Assembly: GCA_964632505.1 (NCBI GenBank)
Contig: CAZWCE010000002.1
Coordinates: forward strand, 1-64,000
DNA: 64,000 bases
Reading direction: 5' to 3'
Origin: CAZWCE01 sp964632505
Lineage (GTDB): Bacteria > Planctomycetota > Planctomycetia > Pirellulales > Thermoguttaceae
Position numbers and translations under genes: made by a program. Below the pieces are notes generated by a model that ran no database searches, was not told the origin of the DNA, and was given only the letters and a program-made list of their open reading frames with translations. Within the stretch, counting starts at the first letter, position 1. Each line of letters starts with the position of its first letter. Below, piece by piece: positions 27,497 through 36,417 of this stretch.

Positions 27497-28274
27497 TAAC
27501 AGGAGAAAGGCGGGGGGAGTTGGCAGGAAAACTGAATCGCCTGACCGATATACTGATCATAATTGTAAGCCGCCATGACGACCGAAACGACAGGTTCAGA
27601 CTGACGCTCGGGCTTCGCATCATCTTGGGAAACAAAGGGCATGTTACCGTCTCTGGGAAAGGGGACTGCGTTTTGGAAACAAGAATCCGGTGGTTTGAGA
27701 AAAGAGCACCTTGAGAAATATAGGAGACGATCTTGATCTTGTCAAAACCGGGCCTATATATAAGAGTCGGCTGCCTTCGTGCTTCAACCCGAGCTCTCCA
27801 GAACACATTATCTGCATCATCTCTCCAAATTCCTTAATCGGTCCAAACGCCACCGCTGAATGTCGCCCAATATCGCCAACCAAGTCGCCGGCATCACGAA
27901 AAGAAGATTTCTGACTATATTTCGATTTTCTCTGATTGCGCACGCATCCCAGCGTCATCGGAGCTTCGAAACCGTCTCGATAGAGACGTTGGCTCATCAT
28001 ATGGCATTCGCCCATCTCCAGTTCATACATAACACTACTTGGCGAGATACCATGAAAAGGGAGAGAGTAGCTTTCGAGCGGGACGACCGCATGCCCGAAA
28101 GCCCGATTATTTCGATACTTGGGCAGAGAATTCGACCGTCTCGGCAGGAACGACACCTTTCCCTTTCTAATAACAGCAATCACGGGATGTACCCTTTTGG
28201 GATTCAGGTTTCGGCCGTTCCGCCAACAGTCGGCAAGTATCGCAAGTTCAGATTCGGCAAGGGGTTAGGAAAAA
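27497..28274. other. Poorly coding stretch between flippase and tRNA-Ala
   Basis: 778 bases with lower GC and no gene I can name. The longest minus-strand frame (27644-28183, 179 codons) reads without recognisable motifs, has no good ribosome site and shows low-quality composition. It may be a decayed gene. Together with the tRNA-Pro remnant it suggests a degraded inserted segment. Confidence 0.45.
27644..28183 (-). CDS. Doubtful ORF of unknown function
   Basis: A 179-codon open frame in the disturbed low-GC region upstream of the flippase, on the same strand. It contains a phrase MYELEMGECHMMSQRL and a glycine-containing middle segment, but no domain I recognise, no signal peptide and no membrane span. 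It could be a fragment of a transferred gene, perhaps frameshifted, or chance. Listed for completeness. Confidence 0.2.
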   Translation of the reverse strand: MIAVIRKGKVSFLPRRSNSLPKYRNNRAFGHAVVPLESYSLPFHGISPSSVMYELEMGECHMMSQRLYRDGFEAPMTLGCVRNQRKSKYSQKSSFRDAGDLVGDIGRHSAVAFGPIKEFGEMMQIMCSGELGLKHEGSRLLYIGPVLTRSRSSPIFLKVLFSQTTGFLFPKRSPLSQRR

Positions 28275-28347
28275 TGGAGCTAGACGGACTCGAACCGACG
28301 ACCCCCGCGTTGCAAACGCGGTGCTCTCCCAACTGAGCTATAGCCCC
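28275..28347 (-). tRNA. tRNA-Ala (TGC)
   Basis: A complete 73-nt cloverleaf on the minus strand. The acceptor stem GGGGCTA pairs with TAGCTCC, with discriminator A. The D-arm has AGCTCAGTTGGGAGAGC. The anticodon arm CCGCG-TTTGCAA-CGCGG gives anticodon TGC, and the T-arm loop is TTCGAGT. The encoded 3' end has no CCA. Confidence 0.96.
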
Positions 28348-28743
28348 GTTCATTTGCTTCTTGTGGAAAAACCGTTTCAGACATTGGCTCTCCCCATCAA
28401 ACCACCAAGCGAAAAACTATGAAGGAAACGCTTCCTCGCTGGTCGCCGCTTGACTTGGAACAGAATATTCTAGCGTATCTATCGATCTTTTCAAGAAGGT
28501 GTCCCTCTTTGATGCTGCTGGAAGTGGACACATGCGGCGATGAAGAGGGAAAATTACGATAAATGAAGAAAAAACGACGGAAAAAAACCTGAACATCGCG
28601 ACCTTTCTGTTATACTATGGTTTAAATTCGGATGGAGATTTTTCTCCCCATCAAGGCTTTCGGGAGTATCTTCGTCTCCATTTTCCCTAATGAGGGGCAT
28701 GTTTTCTTTGATTGATGACCGATTTTTCACGGAGGAAAATCCC
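28348..28743. other. Intergenic region upstream of the alpha-CTD gene
   Basis: 396 bases with no gene. It holds the promoter of the tRNA (minus strand) and of the alpha-CTD protein. A TATACT hexamer at 28611-28616 is a candidate -10 box for the latter, about 130 bases before its start, with a poor -35 match. Confidence 0.45.
28611..28616 (+). promoter_or_regulatory. Candidate -10 box (TATACT) for the alpha-CTD gene
   Basis: TATACT in an AT-rich context, 128 bases before the ATG at 28744. No convincing TTGACA at 17 bases upstream, so the call rests on one hexamer. Confidence 0.3.
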
Positions 28744-29046
28744 ATGGCGACTCGCATTCCCATCAATACTTCACAGATGCAAGAAAAGGACATGCACGAC
28801 AAGCTCGAAATGAGCACCGCCGAGATCGGACTTTCAGTCCGGACGACCAACTGTCTGGAGGAGGAAGGTATTTTCACGGTCGCCGATCTTCTGCAGTGCA
28901 AGCGTGATGATTTGCTTTGCATTTCGAATTTCGGAGAAAAAACCCTCGAAGAGGTTTATGAAGCGTTGGAGAACATTGGATTCTTCCGGAGCGATCGCAA
29001 ACCGGTTTTGAAGAAGATCGGGCCTGATACCCGTTCCCATTCTTGA
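28744..29046 (+). CDS. Stand-alone RNA polymerase alpha C-terminal domain protein
   Basis: A 100-residue protein that is essentially one alpha-CTD: LEMSTAEIGLSVRTTNCLEE followed by GIFTVADLLQCKRDDLL and ISNFGEKTLEEVYEAL, matching the helix-hairpin-helix pattern that binds UP-element DNA and activators. There is no alpha N-terminal (assembly) domain. Short N-terminal (about 20) and C-terminal (about 18) tails flank it. GGAGG at 28731-28735 sets the ATG at 28744 as start; an in-frame upstream ATG at 28690 is less likely. It could compete with or supplement the polymerase alpha-CTD at promoters, or act simply as a DNA-binding protein. Confidence 0.85.
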   Translation: MATRIPINTSQMQEKDMHDKLEMSTAEIGLSVRTTNCLEEEGIFTVADLLQCKRDDLLCISNFGEKTLEEVYEALENIGFFRSDRKPVLKKIGPDTRSHS

Positions 29047-29516
29047 TCCTTATTGCGTATTTCCTTTCGTGGTCGAATTGCTTTTTCCAGACGATCACGG
29101 AATGTTGTCGAGCCTCCCAAAGTGACGAAATCGCGACACACCGTTCCCGTGATGATCAGAGGTTCGTTTTTTCCAAAAAAACGTGGACGGAACTTTTGTC
29201 AACGCTTCTCGGTCCCAACGATGATCGAAAAATGCAAATCGTCCAAGATCGATACGCCATTGTTTTCAGCCGAGTGGAGGGCCGGTGCGGTTCTTTTTTC
29301 CTTTTTGAAAGGTGGAAGACCTTTTCCGACGGCTCTCTTCTCCCGGAATCTGGTAGAATCCTGCGTTTCGCGATAGGATCGGTTCGTTGACGCAGCCGAC
29401 TCGAGTATTCCTTCCGATCCCACATCACGGAAAGCCTTGAAAAGTGCAGTCGAGCAGGTTGCTGGAGCGGGAACCTTTCTGCGGCGAAGAAGCAGACAGA
29501 AGACGGAGAGCAACCA
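29047..29516. other. Intergenic region, no gene seen
   Basis: 470 bases. Open frames are short and unremarkable. An AT-rich palindrome (CGTTTTTT then AAAAAACG, around 29164-29182) may help end the alpha-CTD transcript. A promoter for the next three-gene cluster is expected but not clear. Confidence 0.5.
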
Positions 29517-30860
29517 GTGTCCAAGGGGTTTACGAACTATTTTTTCCGCCGCGGCATCGGCCGATTGACTCGGGCCAAATCGAGCCACGCCTGGGAAGTC
29601 GCGATTTTCAGTTTGATCTTCTTCATGGGGATCTTTTTCTTTTCCATCCATCTCGTGACTTGGATCATCCCCTATTGGAGAGGGCATCAAGAGTTCGTCG
29701 TCCACAGTTGCGACGTGCTCGACAAAAAGATCGACAGCCGGAAAACGGCCGAGGGAACGATCTACCGCCCCGAAGTCCAAATCGGATACGAAGTGGCGGG
29801 CGAGAGTTATTCCATCTGGACGTACGATATCCGAACACTCGAGGAAGACGAAGGGTATCTCTCCGACAAAGAGGAAGTCGAACAAGCGTTGGAACGTTAC
29901 AAGGTGGGACAGAAATACCGATGCTGGTACTCCCCTGAAGACCCGGCCAAGGCGTTCATTTCACGGCGATCCTCTTTCTGGGGATGGAGCTTTTCCTTGA
30001 TCCCCATTTCGTTGATCCTCATCGGATTTTTCGGCCTTTGCTGGAGTTTGCGACACTCCAGCGCTTCGATCGAGCATCGCGCCGCCCGGGAAAGACGCTC
30101 TTTCCTCTCCACTCTCACCAGCAGTTCGATCGGAAAGAAATCGCTACCGAACGTCCCCAGCGAGAGTATGATCAACAACAGCCCCGGGACGCTGCTGACC
30201 TACCGCCTTCCCACCATGCAGGGATCGGCGGTCAAGTTCCTGGGGGCCAGCTTATTCTGCCTTCTCTGGAACTGCGCGGCCTGGAGCATCTTCATCGGTG
30301 GCTTGGTTTTTTTTTCCTCGAGTTGGAGCGACTATTTCTTCATGATTCTTTTCGGTCTGCTCTTTTGTGGTTTCGGGCTCTTCCTGCTTGCTCGGGTCAT
30401 CCGTCAACTGCTCATGACCCTCGGTATCGGGCCAACCCTGGTGGAGATTTCCGAGCATCCCCTGCTGCCGGGGAAGAAATACCACATGGCGGTTCACCAA
30501 TCGGGCATTCTTCGGGTGCTTCGATTCGAAGTCTCCCTCCTTTGCGTGGAATTATCGCGATTTCGGCATGGTACCGATATGGTCACGCACCGCAAGGAAG
30601 TTTTTCGCCAGTCGCTTTTTGTTCGCGAAACCTTCGAAATTGAGAGCGATCGCCCCTTACTGGAATCCTTCGACCTCCGTTTGCCGGAAGGGGGAATGCA
30701 CTCATTCCAATCGCGAAGTAATGAAATCTCTTGGAAAGTGCAGGTCCACATGGAACTGGCCGGCTGGCCCGATGTCGATCGGGAATGCCCGGTCATCGTC
30801 TATCCGCCCACTTACACCGAAGCCGCTTTCGACTCGGCGATACTGCTGGAAGGAGCCTAA
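29517..30860 (+). CDS. DUF3592 membrane protein
   Basis: A 447-residue protein with four hydrophobic segments (about 28-48, 157-176, 244-263, 272-296). A DUF3592-type extracytoplasmic domain between the first two (residues about 60-145: FVVHSCDVLDKK, YRPEVQIGYEVAGESYSIW, and KYRCWYSPEDPAKA) is typical of the family. The last 150 residues (from about 300) form a beta-rich soluble domain resembling an arrestin-like fold, starting with EHPLLPGKKYHMAVHQSG. The start is GTG at 29517. The stop TAA is followed immediately by the ATG of the next gene. Function is unknown; it is probably the membrane anchor of a three-gene system. Confidence 0.8.
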   Translation: MSKGFTNYFFRRGIGRLTRAKSSHAWEVAIFSLIFFMGIFFFSIHLVTWIIPYWRGHQEFVVHSCDVLDKKIDSRKTAEGTIYRPEVQIGYEVAGESYSIWTYDIRTLEEDEGYLSDKEEVEQALERYKVGQKYRCWYSPEDPAKAFISRRSSFWGWSFSLIPISLILIGFFGLCWSLRHSSASIEHRAARERRSFLSTLTSSSIGKKSLPNVPSESMINNSPGTLLTYRLPTMQGSAVKFLGASLFCLLWNCAAWSIFIGGLVFFSSSWSDYFFMILFGLLFCGFGLFLLARVIRQLLMTLGIGPTLVEISEHPLLPGKKYHMAVHQSGILRVLRFEVSLLCVELSRFRHGTDMVTHRKEVFRQSLFVRETFEIESDRPLLESFDLRLPEGGMHSFQSRSNEISWKVQVHMELAGWPDVDRECPVIVYPPTYTEAAFDSAILLEGA

Positions 30861-31301
30861 ATGTCCCCGACGGTGACGATTTCATTCGATGGTCGTGGCA
30901 GTCGTCAGTATTTCCCCGGCGAAACGCTGGCCGGCAGCTATCGCTTCATCTCGACCGGGTTCGATGAAATCACGGCCGTGGAGACCTCCATCCTCTGGTC
31001 GACCGAGGGGAAAGGCAATGCCGATATCGGAATCCACGCCTTTTTCCGCTTATCCACCGACGAGGGAGACTGGATCGATCCACGCAAACCGGGGCGTTTT
31101 CAAACGACCCTCCCCCCTTCGCCGCTGACTTATCACGGGGCTTTGGTCAAAATCGACTGGCGCGTTCGCGTGAGGGTCTTTCTGGCCGATGGACCCCAAA
31201 TCGTCGAGGAGCTCCCCTTCCGCCTAGGGCAAGTTCGCGATCCCAGGACCATCAGGCCTCCTGAGATTTCCGTCAGCCGAGAGAGTGCGCCTCATGGATG
31301 A
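30861..31301 (+). CDS. Small arrestin-fold-like protein
   Basis: A 146-residue, beta-rich protein. FPGETLAGSYRF at 18-29 and ALVKIDWRVRVRVFL further on follow the pattern of arrestin/Spo0M-like proteins (a ligand-scaffold sandwich), and a similar pattern is seen at the end of the preceding protein. No signal peptide or membrane segment. The ATG directly abuts the preceding stop codon and the end overlaps the start of the next gene, so translation of the three genes is coupled. I know no function for such small forms. Confidence 0.65.
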   Translation: MSPTVTISFDGRGSRQYFPGETLAGSYRFISTGFDEITAVETSILWSTEGKGNADIGIHAFFRLSTDEGDWIDPRKPGRFQTTLPPSPLTYHGALVKIDWRVRVRVFLADGPQIVEELPFRLGQVRDPRTIRPPEISVSRESAPHG

Positions 31302-32061
31302 ACCTCATCTGCCTTGCCGCGCTCCTTCGAACCCTTTCGCGACCCGATGGGTTCGCCCGGGACAACTCCCGTTCTTATCCACGGGAAACCTTCACGAGGG
31401 ACGCTCTCCGGTGGATTCCGCGTACGTGCAACTTCGGCGAAACCGCTGGCGAGGACAGATCGTCGGCCCGCATGGATCGGGCAAATCCACCTTACTGGCT
31501 GCTTTGCGACGGAAACTCCGACAATCAGGATGGCAAACCGAAATGGTCATGGTCGAAGAAGGCGGGCTGGAAAAGAAGGATACGCCGAAAGACTTCCTCT
31601 CTGACGGACAATCGGAAAAGGCGATTCTCCTCATCGACGGTTTCGATCAACTTCGCTGGGGAATGCGTTGGAGATACCGCCTCCGGTGTCGGCAATCAGG
31701 AAAAGAACCGCCCTTTTTCTCTCGAACCCGACATCTGATGAACATGGTTCTGCGGCAGGGCAGGGCTCGTCGAAGACCTGCGTCCGATGACGAGCAGGCT
31801 TTCTTTCATTCGACGAAAAGAGGACTGGTGGTCACCACCCATTGCCCGATGGGAATGCCGACGATCTTTCAAACCGCCCCAACTCCCGAAGTGCTCGAGG
31901 CGATCGTCGAGCATCTGCTTTCGCCGAAGCAACGCGAAACGCTGGGACTTTCCTCAGAGATTTTACGGGCGTGCTTTCACCGACATCGCGGGAATCTCCG
32001 CAATGTCTTGTTCGAGCTGTACGACAGGGCGGAAGAATGTCATTTCACGCCGATGGATTGA
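31294..32061 (+). CDS. P-loop ATPase of unknown function
   Basis: A soluble protein of about 255 residues. Walker A is GPHGSGKST (about 58-66) and Walker B is AILLIDGFDQL (about 110-120). A sensor-like strand GLVVTTHCP sits near 181-189, followed by a helical C-terminal domain with FHRHRGNLRNVLFELYD, in the style of AAA/STAND or ORC-like ATPases. It overlaps the preceding gene. GTG at 31285 is an alternative start. Third gene of the DUF3592/arrestin-like cluster. It converges with nifU, leaving 21 bases between the stops. Confidence 0.75.
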   Translation: MDEPHLPCRAPSNPFATRWVRPGQLPFLSTGNLHEGRSPVDSAYVQLRRNRWRGQIVGPHGSGKSTLLAALRRKLRQSGWQTEMVMVEEGGLEKKDTPKDFLSDGQSEKAILLIDGFDQLRWGMRWRYRLRCRQSGKEPPFFSRTRHLMNMVLRQGRARRRPASDDEQAFFHSTKRGLVVTTHCPMGMPTIFQTAPTPEVLEAIVEHLLSPKQRETLGLSSEILRACFHRHRGNLRNVLFELYDRAEECHFTPMD

Positions 32062-32082
32062 TCGCCGGGCGGGAAAGGGGAA

Positions 32083-33111
32083 TCAGACCTGGATCACGCG
32101 AATCTTTTGATCCACCTGATCTTTAAGGTTCTTCTCCACCATGTAATGCAGCGTTTGAGACGCGCCGGCGCATCCCGCACACGCCCCTTTCAGTTCGACG
32201 TAGACAACACGATCCTTGATGTCGAGGATTTCGATGTCGCCACCGTCGCGCTGGACCATGGGGCGAATGTACTCATCCATCACTTTCTCGATCTTTTTCC
32301 CTCGCTGGTAAGGGGAAAGATCTTCCGAGGGATCCGCCGTGGCGGTCGCCGATGGTTCGCTTTCAGCGTTTTCTCCGGCTTGTTGGCCCAGTCCCGCGCG
32401 GGAAGGCAAAACATTCAGCGACGGCGCGGGAGTGGAAGTCGACTGAGGCTCCTTCGGCTCATCTTGCCGGACTTCATTGAGCAAATCCTGCAAACCGCCG
32501 GGGGCGTGATGGCACGACATGCAGGCACCACCGGCTTTAATCGCACCGGTGATATCGGGAATCGACCGTAAATTCAGCTCTTTGATCTTCCGCTTGATAT
32601 ACGGTTCACTCAGTGAGAAGCATTTGCAAACGATACGCCCTTCTTCCTGCTCCTCATGTTCGATGTCGAGGCCCAGTTCGTTCAAGTCGACCCCCCGTTT
32701 TTGGGCCCAATTGAACACCGCCGCTTCGAGCGCTTCGGCCCCCATGACGGAACAATGAATCTTCTGCTCGGGCAGCCCTTCGAGGAAATCGACGATATCC
32801 TGATTCGTGATTTTCAGGGCCTCGATCGGGGTGAGATTCTGACCTTCGATGATCGCACACAGCGCTTCGGAAGCGGCGATCGCCGAGGTGCACCCGAACG
32901 TCAGGTACTTCGCCTCGACGATGACGTCTTTGAGTGGATCCCGTGCATCCCGATCGACGCGAAAGGTGAAACGCAGTGCGTCGCCGCAAGCGATCGAACC
33001 GTGCTCCCCGATACCATCGGGGTTCTCGATTTCTCCCATGTGGCTGCCCGGCTTGCCGTGCACCGCGTCGAGAAAGAGCTGCTTGGTCTTTTCACTATAT
33101 TCCCAACCCAT
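32083..33111 (-). CDS. nifU: Three-domain NifU Fe-S scaffold protein
   Basis: Fe-S cluster assembly scaffold of 342 residues with the full NifU layout. The N-terminal IscU-like domain has C42, C74 and C120. The central BFD-like [2Fe-2S] domain has C162, C164, C197 and C200 (VCKCF and CMSCHHAPGG). After a low-complexity S/T/P/E linker (about 215-265) comes the C-terminal NifU domain with C311 and C314 (CAGCAGAS). The AAGGAG site six bases upstream fixes the ATG at 33111. No nifS or nif genes are next to it, and in planctomycetes such proteins serve general Fe-S assembly. The many Fe-S proteins of the 44-52 kb operon would be clients. Confidence 0.95.
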   Translation of the reverse strand: MGWEYSEKTKQLFLDAVHGKPGSHMGEIENPDGIGEHGSIACGDALRFTFRVDRDARDPLKDVIVEAKYLTFGCTSAIAASEALCAIIEGQNLTPIEALKITNQDIVDFLEGLPEQKIHCSVMGAEALEAAVFNWAQKRGVDLNELGLDIEHEEQEEGRIVCKCFSLSEPYIKRKIKELNLRSIPDITGAIKAGGACMSCHHAPGGLQDLLNEVRQDEPKEPQSTSTPAPSLNVLPSRAGLGQQAGENAESEPSATATADPSEDLSPYQRGKKIEKVMDEYIRPMVQRDGGDIEILDIKDRVVYVELKGACAGCAGASQTLHYMVEKNLKDQVDQKIRVIQV

Positions 33112-33471
33112 GAAACGCTCCTTTGCGTTATTCATTGATTCCGATCGAAGCAATATTTCCAAGGAGCACGGCTTTTTCAACCGTGAATCCCCCGAACGAA
33201 AATATTACGCGATGATTTCGCTTCTATTAATCATATTCTTCCCCTTCTTCCACGGAAAGGGGGGGAAGAAGAGAGAGATGAAGCGGCTCCTCCGATCCGC
33301 GCCCCGGCCCGCCATCTCTTGCAGGACCGATGAATTCGCAACCCCTTGCTATGCAATCACTTGCGCATCTTCAACCGAATCCGGTGGCCGAAAGCGACGA
33401 CGATGGGGAAAATGATAAGCGACGAAGTTGGAATATCGGCCATGACCTTCACCGACACTGGGGGACGCAAA
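33112..33471. other. Intergenic region, nifU promoter and hairpin
   Basis: 360 bases without a gene. TTCTTCCCC (33236-33244) and GGGGAAGAA (33262-33270) form a 9-bp perfect stem, which may help end transcription of the minus-strand glycosyltransferase; there is no T-run. The nifU promoter should lie near 33130-33230, an AT-rich stretch. Confidence 0.5.
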
Positions 33472-34731
33472 TCACGGGTCGGGATTCGTGTTCCGCTTCC
33501 CGCCGCCGGGGAGGAGAAACACCCGCTTTCCCTTGAGAATCTCGCTTTTGGAGTACAAGGTTCCCCTCCAGAGGGCGCCTCCTCGGCGATTTCCGAGATA
33601 TCCGGCGCGCAGCATCACGTAAATGCCCGCGGGAACGAAAAGGAAGTAGAGCAACGCCGTAGCGAGGGAACGACCGGACCATCGGGCGATCGCAACGCTC
33701 GAAATGATTCCCATCAGCAGAGTTCCGCTGGCCGAAAACATCGCCGTCCATGCGAGAAACGAACTTGTCGGCGGCACCGAGAACGTGGCGAACACGGCTA
33801 TCACGGCGAGAAGAGGAGCAAATTCCATCAGTCCTCCCAGTAGCAGAAAACCGAGCATCGAAACGAAGCTGGCCGATGCCAGCGAGGCGTAACTCTTCTC
33901 GGCTCCCGACTTGAGTTCAGAGAGGTTGCGATACCAGTGCAGTCCGACGCAATCGTTCCCGAGCAAAATCTCGGTCGATTTGCCGGCGTCTTGCATCAAT
34001 AACCCCACTCCCAAATCGTCGGCCACTTCCATTCTCAGCCAGGGAAACCCCTTGGTTTGCTTGAAGGACTCACGGCGAACGAGATTGAACGCCCCGACCC
34101 CGACGAAAGCCGACTTCCGCCGATCGGAGACGTTCCAGATCCTCATACCGAGACAAATCAGGCGAACGAATCCCGTAAGCAAACAATCGATGAGGATTCC
34201 CACGGGATGGAATTCCGGGGCCAAGCAAAGGTGATCGATCTCTTTCCGTCGGCAATACGCCACGGCACGGCGAAGGGTCAAGGGGTGGAAATGGACGTCG
34301 GCATCGGTCATCAGGACCCAGTCTCCCGAGGAGAGCTCCATGGCCCGGTGCAAGGCGTGATTCTTGCCCAGCCATCCTTGGGGGAGATGATCGATGTGGC
34401 AAACGCGAACTCGGGAATCGTTTCGGGCCAATTCTTCCATGATCCGACCGGTTTGATCGGTCGAACGATCATCGACCATGAGCAGTTCGAGTTGGGGGTA
34501 ATCGAGTTTCAACAGCGATTCGGCGGCATCGCGGAGGGTCGATTCCTCATTGCGTGCCGGAACGAGAATCGAGACCGAAGGCCAATCGATTGCGTCGGAA
34601 GAAGACAAAGAAAAGTCGTCCAACCGGCGAATCTTCGAGAGAAGAAGTCCCACTCCCAACAAGTTCACTCCCCAGTAGACGCCGGCGAGGCCGAAAAATC
34701 CGATTGCAAGAGACCAAATGATGTCGGCCAA
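33472..34731 (-). CDS. Membrane glycosyltransferase family 2 (HpnB/CrtQ-like)
   Basis: A 419-residue GT2 enzyme with an N-terminal membrane helix (about 5-30). The GT-A domain shows VSILVPARNEESTLRDAAES, then MVDDRSTDQT and LMTDADVHF, the latter a DxD-type metal-binding motif. An acceptor region has EVADDLGVGLLM and a late LHWYRNLSE. Three to four membrane segments follow (about 295-390). It is similar to membrane GT2 proteins annotated as hopene-associated or carotenoid glycosyltransferases; the acceptor is unknown. 57 bases after the methyltransferase gene on the same strand. Confidence 0.85.
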   Translation of the reverse strand: MADIIWSLAIGFFGLAGVYWGVNLLGVGLLLSKIRRLDDFSLSSSDAIDWPSVSILVPARNEESTLRDAAESLLKLDYPQLELLMVDDRSTDQTGRIMEELARNDSRVRVCHIDHLPQGWLGKNHALHRAMELSSGDWVLMTDADVHFHPLTLRRAVAYCRRKEIDHLCLAPEFHPVGILIDCLLTGFVRLICLGMRIWNVSDRRKSAFVGVGAFNLVRRESFKQTKGFPWLRMEVADDLGVGLLMQDAGKSTEILLGNDCVGLHWYRNLSELKSGAEKSYASLASASFVSMLGFLLLGGLMEFAPLLAVIAVFATFSVPPTSSFLAWTAMFSASGTLLMGIISSVAIARWSGRSLATALLYFLFVPAGIYVMLRAGYLGNRRGGALWRGTLYSKSEILKGKRVFLLPGGGKRNTNPDP

Positions 34732-34788
34732 GGGAACGATTCCTCTGGTTGGGCGAAAACCGGAAAGTCGCTGAGACGTTCGCTGCGG

Positions 34789-36417
34789 TCAAGCTGCTTC
34801 GACGCTTCTCCGGTGACGTTTTCGGCGAGGAGATTGCAGGAAGCCGAGGGAATCGAGCACCGGGATGGACTGGGAGAGCCATTTGATCGCAGCATCGAAT
34901 TCCACCTTTTCGGCAACCGCCTCCGAGTTCCCCGCTTGCTTTTCTTTCCAACGCAGGAACGCTTCCGCCAGCTCGGCATCGGTCCGGGTCCCATCCATGT
35001 GCGCAACGAGAAAACAAATCTCCGGAGGCAATTCTACCAGCTCGTAGGCCAGGTTGGGAAGCTGCAGAAAGTTTTCTCGAACCATATGCCGAAAAGTGGA
35101 ACGTATTTGATAGGGACGACGACGATCGCACCGTTTCGATTGGGGATTGCGGCGATGGAGCTCGAGAAATCCCCCCCGGACCAACTCGGCCATGGCGGTG
35201 ACGATACGATCGCGGATCGCTTGGCGGTCCTTACGTTCCCCTTCGAGCCGGGCGACAATTTCAGCGATGAGTTGATCGATCGAAAAGAACCGTCCGATTC
35301 CAGCTCGCGCTGCGTTTGCAAAGTGGGAGGAAAGTTCCGGCGGCAACGGCAAGGGCATCGCCATCCCTTTCAGGCTCAATTGCCAAGTCTCGTCCACCGC
35401 CTGTCCCAGGCTCAGCGACATGGGGAAATAGCCGTAATATTTCCGAATCGTGGCCGGATTCTCCAAACAAGGACCGTCGTGGGCCCGATGTCGACTGATG
35501 ATGCTCGCCCGAAAGGTCTCTTTGAAAAGGAAGTCGAAAAGCTGTTCTCGATACCGTCTCGAATCTTCGTGGGCGAAAAGAGCACGATGCGGCGAAAACC
35601 GGCTGCGGCACAACTCATGCTTCTGCCAATTCACATCGGCCACGTAGTGGAGCCCGTTGTCTTGGAGCTTCTCGTGAAACTCCTCGAAATAGCACGGGTG
35701 GTTCTCTTCCTCCAAGAAGTCATGGTAGACGTAAAACTCCTCGCTGCTCTGGAGCATGGTGTCCATCCGGTGGATGAACTGTCCGAAAAAGCGTTCTTCT
35801 CCCCGGTTCAACTCCGGCATCCGCTCTCGCATGTACCGCAACAGCTTCCCCGGCTGCCCGCTTGTGGAAAGACGAGGTTCGGACTGTGGACCTCGCTGTT
35901 CGAACCGGAGCAAATCGCGCAAATAACGGTGGAACCACCATCCGGGCAGGGTGTTGTAGGAGATCATCGCGATGCCGTCGGGACGGAGCAACTCTCGACA
36001 AATACGGAAAATATTTGTCCGCACTTCCTCCTCGACCCAACTGTAGACGCCGTGACAGATGATGTAATCGAACGTCCCCCACTGTTGGTCGATGGTTCGG
36101 AGATCGGTACACTTCAGCTCGACGTTTTCCAATCCGCCGACCCTGGCCATGCGTCGCGCCCACTCGATCTGTTTACGGGAGATATCGACCCCGACGAACT
36201 CACTCTCCGGATATTCCTCGGCCTGGGGCAATAGCGTCGTGCCGAGCGCACAACCCAATTCCAAAACCCGGCAGGAAGTGACCTCGGGAGACGGCACGTC
36301 GAAGAGCGAGGCGGTCGATTCCAACAGGCGCAACCCGCCTTCTCGGTGAAGATTCGAACGATAGAGGATGTGATCGTAGGATTGGGAGAGGCGATTCGGC
36401 TTCGCGGAAAACGTCAT
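34789..36417 (-). CDS. SAM-dependent methyltransferase with regulatory and C-terminal winged-helix domains
   Basis: About 542 residues. A class I methyltransferase domain (about 30-190) has motif I VLELGCALGTTLLPQA, then VGVDISRKQIEWA and YIICHGVYSWV. It is followed by the MethyTransf_Reg-type helical region (about 200-300, FYVYHDFLEEENHPCYFEEF) and a C-terminal domain of winged-helix/PqqD-like character (FHRRNP-like basic patch, then FLVAHMDGTRTDAEL). This layout is known from bacterial protein-lysine methyltransferases acting on outer-membrane proteins, so protein methylation is possible. The ATG at 36417 begins the family-typical NRLSQSYD segment; 36474 is an in-frame alternative. Confidence 0.82.
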   Translation of the reverse strand: MTFSAKPNRLSQSYDHILYRSNLHREGGLRLLESTASLFDVPSPEVTSCRVLELGCALGTTLLPQAEEYPESEFVGVDISRKQIEWARRMARVGGLENVELKCTDLRTIDQQWGTFDYIICHGVYSWVEEEVRTNIFRICRELLRPDGIAMISYNTLPGWWFHRYLRDLLRFEQRGPQSEPRLSTSGQPGKLLRYMRERMPELNRGEERFFGQFIHRMDTMLQSSEEFYVYHDFLEEENHPCYFEEFHEKLQDNGLHYVADVNWQKHELCRSRFSPHRALFAHEDSRRYREQLFDFLFKETFRASIISRHRAHDGPCLENPATIRKYYGYFPMSLSLGQAVDETWQLSLKGMAMPLPLPPELSSHFANAARAGIGRFFSIDQLIAEIVARLEGERKDRQAIRDRIVTAMAELVRGGFLELHRRNPQSKRCDRRRPYQIRSTFRHMVRENFLQLPNLAYELVELPPEICFLVAHMDGTRTDAELAEAFLRWKEKQAGNSEAVAEKVEFDAAIKWLSQSIPVLDSLGFLQSPRRKRHRRSVEAA

